Below, piece after piece: positions 61,886 through 64,000 of a DNA stretch of 64,000 nucleotides (position 1 is the stretch's first letter; each line of letters begins with the position of its first letter). Below the pieces are notes generated by a model that saw only the letters and a program-made list of their open reading frames with translations, was not told the origin of the DNA and did no database searches. This stretch comes from JACMLX01 sp040384325 (lineage in GTDB: Bacteria > Gemmatimonadota > Gemmatimonadetes > Gemmatimonadales > Gemmatimonadaceae), in NCBI GenBank assembly GCA_040384325.1, contig JAZKJL010000005.1, positions 1,054,001-1,118,000 of the forward strand. Reading direction: 5' to 3'. Position numbers and translations under genes: made by a program.

Positions 61886-63013
61886 GTGTTTCGCCCCCAT
61901 GTCTTGTCCCGCACCGCATTGCTGCGCGCCGGCCTCCTTTGCGCCATCGCGCTGCTGACGGCCAGCGTGCTGTTCGCCCAGGCAGGGTCACCGACCCCCG
62001 CCTCCGACTCGGTCGGTCGCCGCCGGATCCAGCCGCTACCCGCCCTCGGGTCGGCGCCCGAGACCGGCCTTCAGTTCGGCGCCACGGTGCTGGCGGTCTG
62101 GGAACCGGCGCCGCGGCTGCACACCCGGCCCGCCTCGCTGCTGGCCTCCGCGTTGCGCACCACCAAGGCGCAGACCCGCGTGCGGATCGAGGGGGAACAC
62201 TGGTCCACCGGCAACGCGCGGCGGCTCGCCGGCTCGTTGCAGTGGCAAGAGTTCCCGCTCCCGTTCTTCGGCATCGGCGATCGCACGCCACGGTGGGCGG
62301 AGGAGATCTATACGCCGACGGGCACCGAGGCAGTGGTGTCGATGCAGCAGCGGATCAGCGGGCCGTGGTACGCGAGTGTCGGTGCGCGCTACCTCGACCA
62401 GACGATCACCGCTGACAGCATCGGCGTCCTGCGTCTTGGGCAGCTCACCGGCAGCAGCGGTGGCGTCACCGCCGAGTTCTCCGCCGGTGTGCAGCGCGAC
62501 ACGCGGGACAACCTGTTCGCGCCGCGCGCGGGGCAGTGGCTGCAGCTGGTGTATTCGCGCAGCGACGATGGGCTCTGGTCGGACTTCAGCTATCGCACGC
62601 TGAAGGTCGATGCGCGGAGTTACCACACGCTGGGCGCATCGCACGTCGTCGCGCTGCAGGCCCAGGTGACGGGTGTCGATGGCGACGCACCCTTCGATGC
62701 ACTGGCCCTGGTGGGCAACGGCGACATCATGCGCGGCTACCAGCGCGGACGGTATCGCGACGCCTGGCTGACCGCGGCGCAGGCGGAGTATCGCTCACCC
62801 GTGTGGCATCGGCTTGGCGGCGTGGCCTTCGCCGGCGCCGGACTTTCGTCACCCGGGTTCGGCGACTGGAGTGACCGTCGCGTCCTGCCGACCTACGGCG
62901 CCGGCCTTCGCGTGCAGATCGATGCGCGCCAGCGCACCGGTGTGCGCGCCGACTACGGCCGCGGGCTGGACGGCGCATCGGGATTGTACATCGGGTTCAA
63001 CCAGGCGTTCTGA
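61886..63013 (+). CDS. Omp85/BamA-type outer-membrane barrel protein (surface antigen D15 domain)
   Basis: 375 residues from GTG 61886, seven bases after GAGG (GTG 61877 is an alternative). Signal peptide ends near LLTASVLFAQA. No POTRA domains are evident; the protein is an isolated C-terminal barrel: RVRIEGEHWSTGNARRLAGSL, GVQRDTRDNLFAPRAGQWLQL, VGNGDIMRGYQRGRYRD (the RGY motif of Omp85 L6 loop) and a final strand ending in Phe (GLYIGFNQAF), as needed for outer-membrane insertion. It may be a POTRA-less patatin- or BamA-like protein. Confidence 0.87.
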   Translation: MFRPHVLSRTALLRAGLLCAIALLTASVLFAQAGSPTPASDSVGRRRIQPLPALGSAPETGLQFGATVLAVWEPAPRLHTRPASLLASALRTTKAQTRVRIEGEHWSTGNARRLAGSLQWQEFPLPFFGIGDRTPRWAEEIYTPTGTEAVVSMQQRISGPWYASVGARYLDQTITADSIGVLRLGQLTGSSGGVTAEFSAGVQRDTRDNLFAPRAGQWLQLVYSRSDDGLWSDFSYRTLKVDARSYHTLGASHVVALQAQVTGVDGDAPFDALALVGNGDIMRGYQRGRYRDAWLTAAQAEYRSPVWHRLGGVAFAGAGLSSPGFGDWSDRRVLPTYGAGLRVQIDARQRTGVRADYGRGLDGASGLYIGFNQAF

Positions 63014-63031
63014 GTGCAGCGTTCACTTTCC

Positions 63032-63484
63032 ATGCAGCGAGCCATGAGCGATGGCACACGCCGTGGCGCCGATGTCGTGCGTGCGAACCACCTCCCACGT
63101 CCGTCGGCCCCGACGCTGAAGGCGATCGTCGAGACGTCGGTGTACGTGTCGGATCTGCACGCCGCTCGTCACTTCTACGCGCACACGCTCGGCCTCGAGG
63201 TGCTGCTCACCAGCACACGCCTGCTTGCACTGCGTGCAGGTGGACTGAGTGTCCTGCTGCTGCTGCAGCGCACCGCTGCGTCGGGCCGGCATGCCGGTGC
63301 GCAGGCGCTTTCGTTCATCATCGCCGGAGACAGCGTCGACGCGTGGATCGAGTGGTTGCAGGCGTCGGGCGTCACGATCGATGCGCGCATCACCTCGCCG
63401 CGCGGCGACGATGGCGTCTACGTCAGGGACCCCGACGGACACCTGATCGAGCTCGTCGCACCCGGGCTCTGGTCACAGGAGTGA
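63032..63484 (+). CDS. VOC superfamily protein
   Basis: 150 residues from ATG 63032 (GTG 63014 or ATG 63044 possible). One VOC module pair: KAIVETSVYVSDLHAARHFYAHTLGLEVL, ALSFIIAGDSVDAWIEWLQASGVTI, and VYVRDPDGHLIELVAPG, the last with the glutamate commonly used as metal ligand. Similar to glyoxalase/fosfomycin-resistance-like enzymes but the substrate is unknown. Confidence 0.85.
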   Translation: MQRAMSDGTRRGADVVRANHLPRPSAPTLKAIVETSVYVSDLHAARHFYAHTLGLEVLLTSTRLLALRAGGLSVLLLLQRTAASGRHAGAQALSFIIAGDSVDAWIEWLQASGVTIDARITSPRGDDGVYVRDPDGHLIELVAPGLWSQE

Positions 63485-63525
63485 TCATGCGGCCATCCTT
63501 CCTCTTCACCTCTGCCGTACCCACC

Positions 63526-63984
63526 ATGTCCACACGCCACGTTCACCGCGCCCTGCCGGCGTTCCTGCTCCTCACCAGCGTCGCCTTCACGGCCTGCCTC
63601 GGGCCGACGTCACCGACCGAAGCCGACATCGAGGAAGATCTCCGTGCGCAGAGCGCCTCCGTCGCCGGAACCTGGAAGGGATTCAGCCATCAGCCCGTCG
63701 ATGAACTGCCGTTGCTGCAATTCTCGCTCACGCAGGCCGGAACGTCGGTCAGTGGCAGCGGTGTGATGCACGAGAAGGGTCGGCCCGATACGCTCGCGAT
63801 CACGGTCGCCGGTTCCTACGCCGCACCTCGCGCTTCGCTGACCATCAGCGGCATGCGCTTCGAGGGTCGCACGGTCACCGGCGTGCTGCGGGCCACGAAC
63901 TCGGTCGGCATCATGACCGACACGCTGGTGCTCACCGGTACCGACTACGAACGCAAGTTGCTGGTGTTCATCAGCCGGCAGTGA
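63526..63984 (+). CDS. Lipoprotein of unknown function
   Basis: 152 residues from ATG 63526, chosen because a normal lipoprotein signal (ALPAFLLLTSVAFTAC) follows; ATG 63487 is in frame. The mature domain is strand-rich (SVAGTWKGFSHQ, LQFSLTQAGTSVSGSG, ASLTISGMRFEGRTVTG), like a lipocalin or DUF-type barrel. No family is recognised with confidence. Confidence 0.65.
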   Translation: MSTRHVHRALPAFLLLTSVAFTACLGPTSPTEADIEEDLRAQSASVAGTWKGFSHQPVDELPLLQFSLTQAGTSVSGSGVMHEKGRPDTLAITVAGSYAAPRASLTISGMRFEGRTVTGVLRATNSVGIMTDTLVLTGTDYERKLLVFISRQ

Positions 63985-64000
63985 CTCATGGCCCAGCGGG

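Noticed and set aside
1..64000. CRISPR array, tRNA, rRNA, transposase or phage genes
   Set aside because: I looked for spaced direct repeats, cloverleaf-like sequences and IS/phage protein motifs and saw none.

Overview
The window is 64 kb of GC-rich, densely coded bacterial chromosome. I count about 62 protein genes and see no rRNA, tRNA, CRISPR array, transposase or phage gene. Many lipoprotein signal peptides, an Omp85-type barrel and periplasmic oxidoreductases point to a Gram-negative cell. The mix of ECF sigma factor/Ser-Thr kinase pairs, TolB- and TPR-tailed kinases, MacB-type permeases, several S9 peptidases and many small PhnB, DinB, AHSA1 and RibD-like proteins resembles Gemmatimonadota from soil. 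That assignment is inference from gene content, not from a marker gene.

Layout. 1-3.4 kb: a TetR regulator behind a near-perfect 28-bp palindrome, converging on two MacB/FtsX permeases. 3.6-8.3 kb: an ECF sigma factor translationally coupled (GTGA) to a Ser/Thr kinase, divergent from a vanadium-haloperoxidase/PAP2-like lipoprotein. 8.6-32.3 kb: an accessory stretch of small single-domain proteins (AHSA1, PhnB/VOC, SnoaL, DUF1579, DUF5990, RibD-type reductases, DUF1801, GNAT, DinB, ankyrin), interrupted by a second Ser/Thr kinase, a truncated globin, a prolyl oligopeptidase and a subtilase. Three of these genes are fusions: ankyrin-VOC, GrpB-GNAT and VOC-DinB.

32.5-44.3 kb: a secreted carboxylesterase converges on a small gene whose product carries the ribosome-inactivating-protein (rRNA N-glycosidase) signature. 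That gene sits behind an NHL-propeller gene. Next come a HupE/UreJ-like membrane protein, a cytochrome c overlapping a quinoprotein dehydrogenase, a structured intergenic element, and a divergent periplasmic redox cluster (FAD oxidoreductase plus NHL protein; cytochrome c plus exported RidA).

44.4-49.6 kb: a GGDEF protein, a PEP mutase/isocitrate lyase homologue, and an Lrp/AsnC regulator divergent from arginase and ornithine aminotransferase, with an inverted repeat in the shared promoter region; this is an arginine-to-glutamate catabolic unit. 49.7-64 kb: an exported intradiol dioxygenase, two more S9 peptidases, a cupin, a YdjM-like membrane protein, a TPR protein, a degenerate receiver protein, a DinB protein, an Omp85 barrel, a VOC protein and small lipoproteins.

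The most noteworthy item is the putative ribosome-inactivating protein at 34113-34655. Next are the two large intergenic inverted-repeat elements (about 40.29-40.49 kb and 51.99-52.18 kb), the GNRA-type hairpin at 30.67 kb, the domain fusions and the exported RidA/FAD-oxidoreductase/cytochrome c arrangement.
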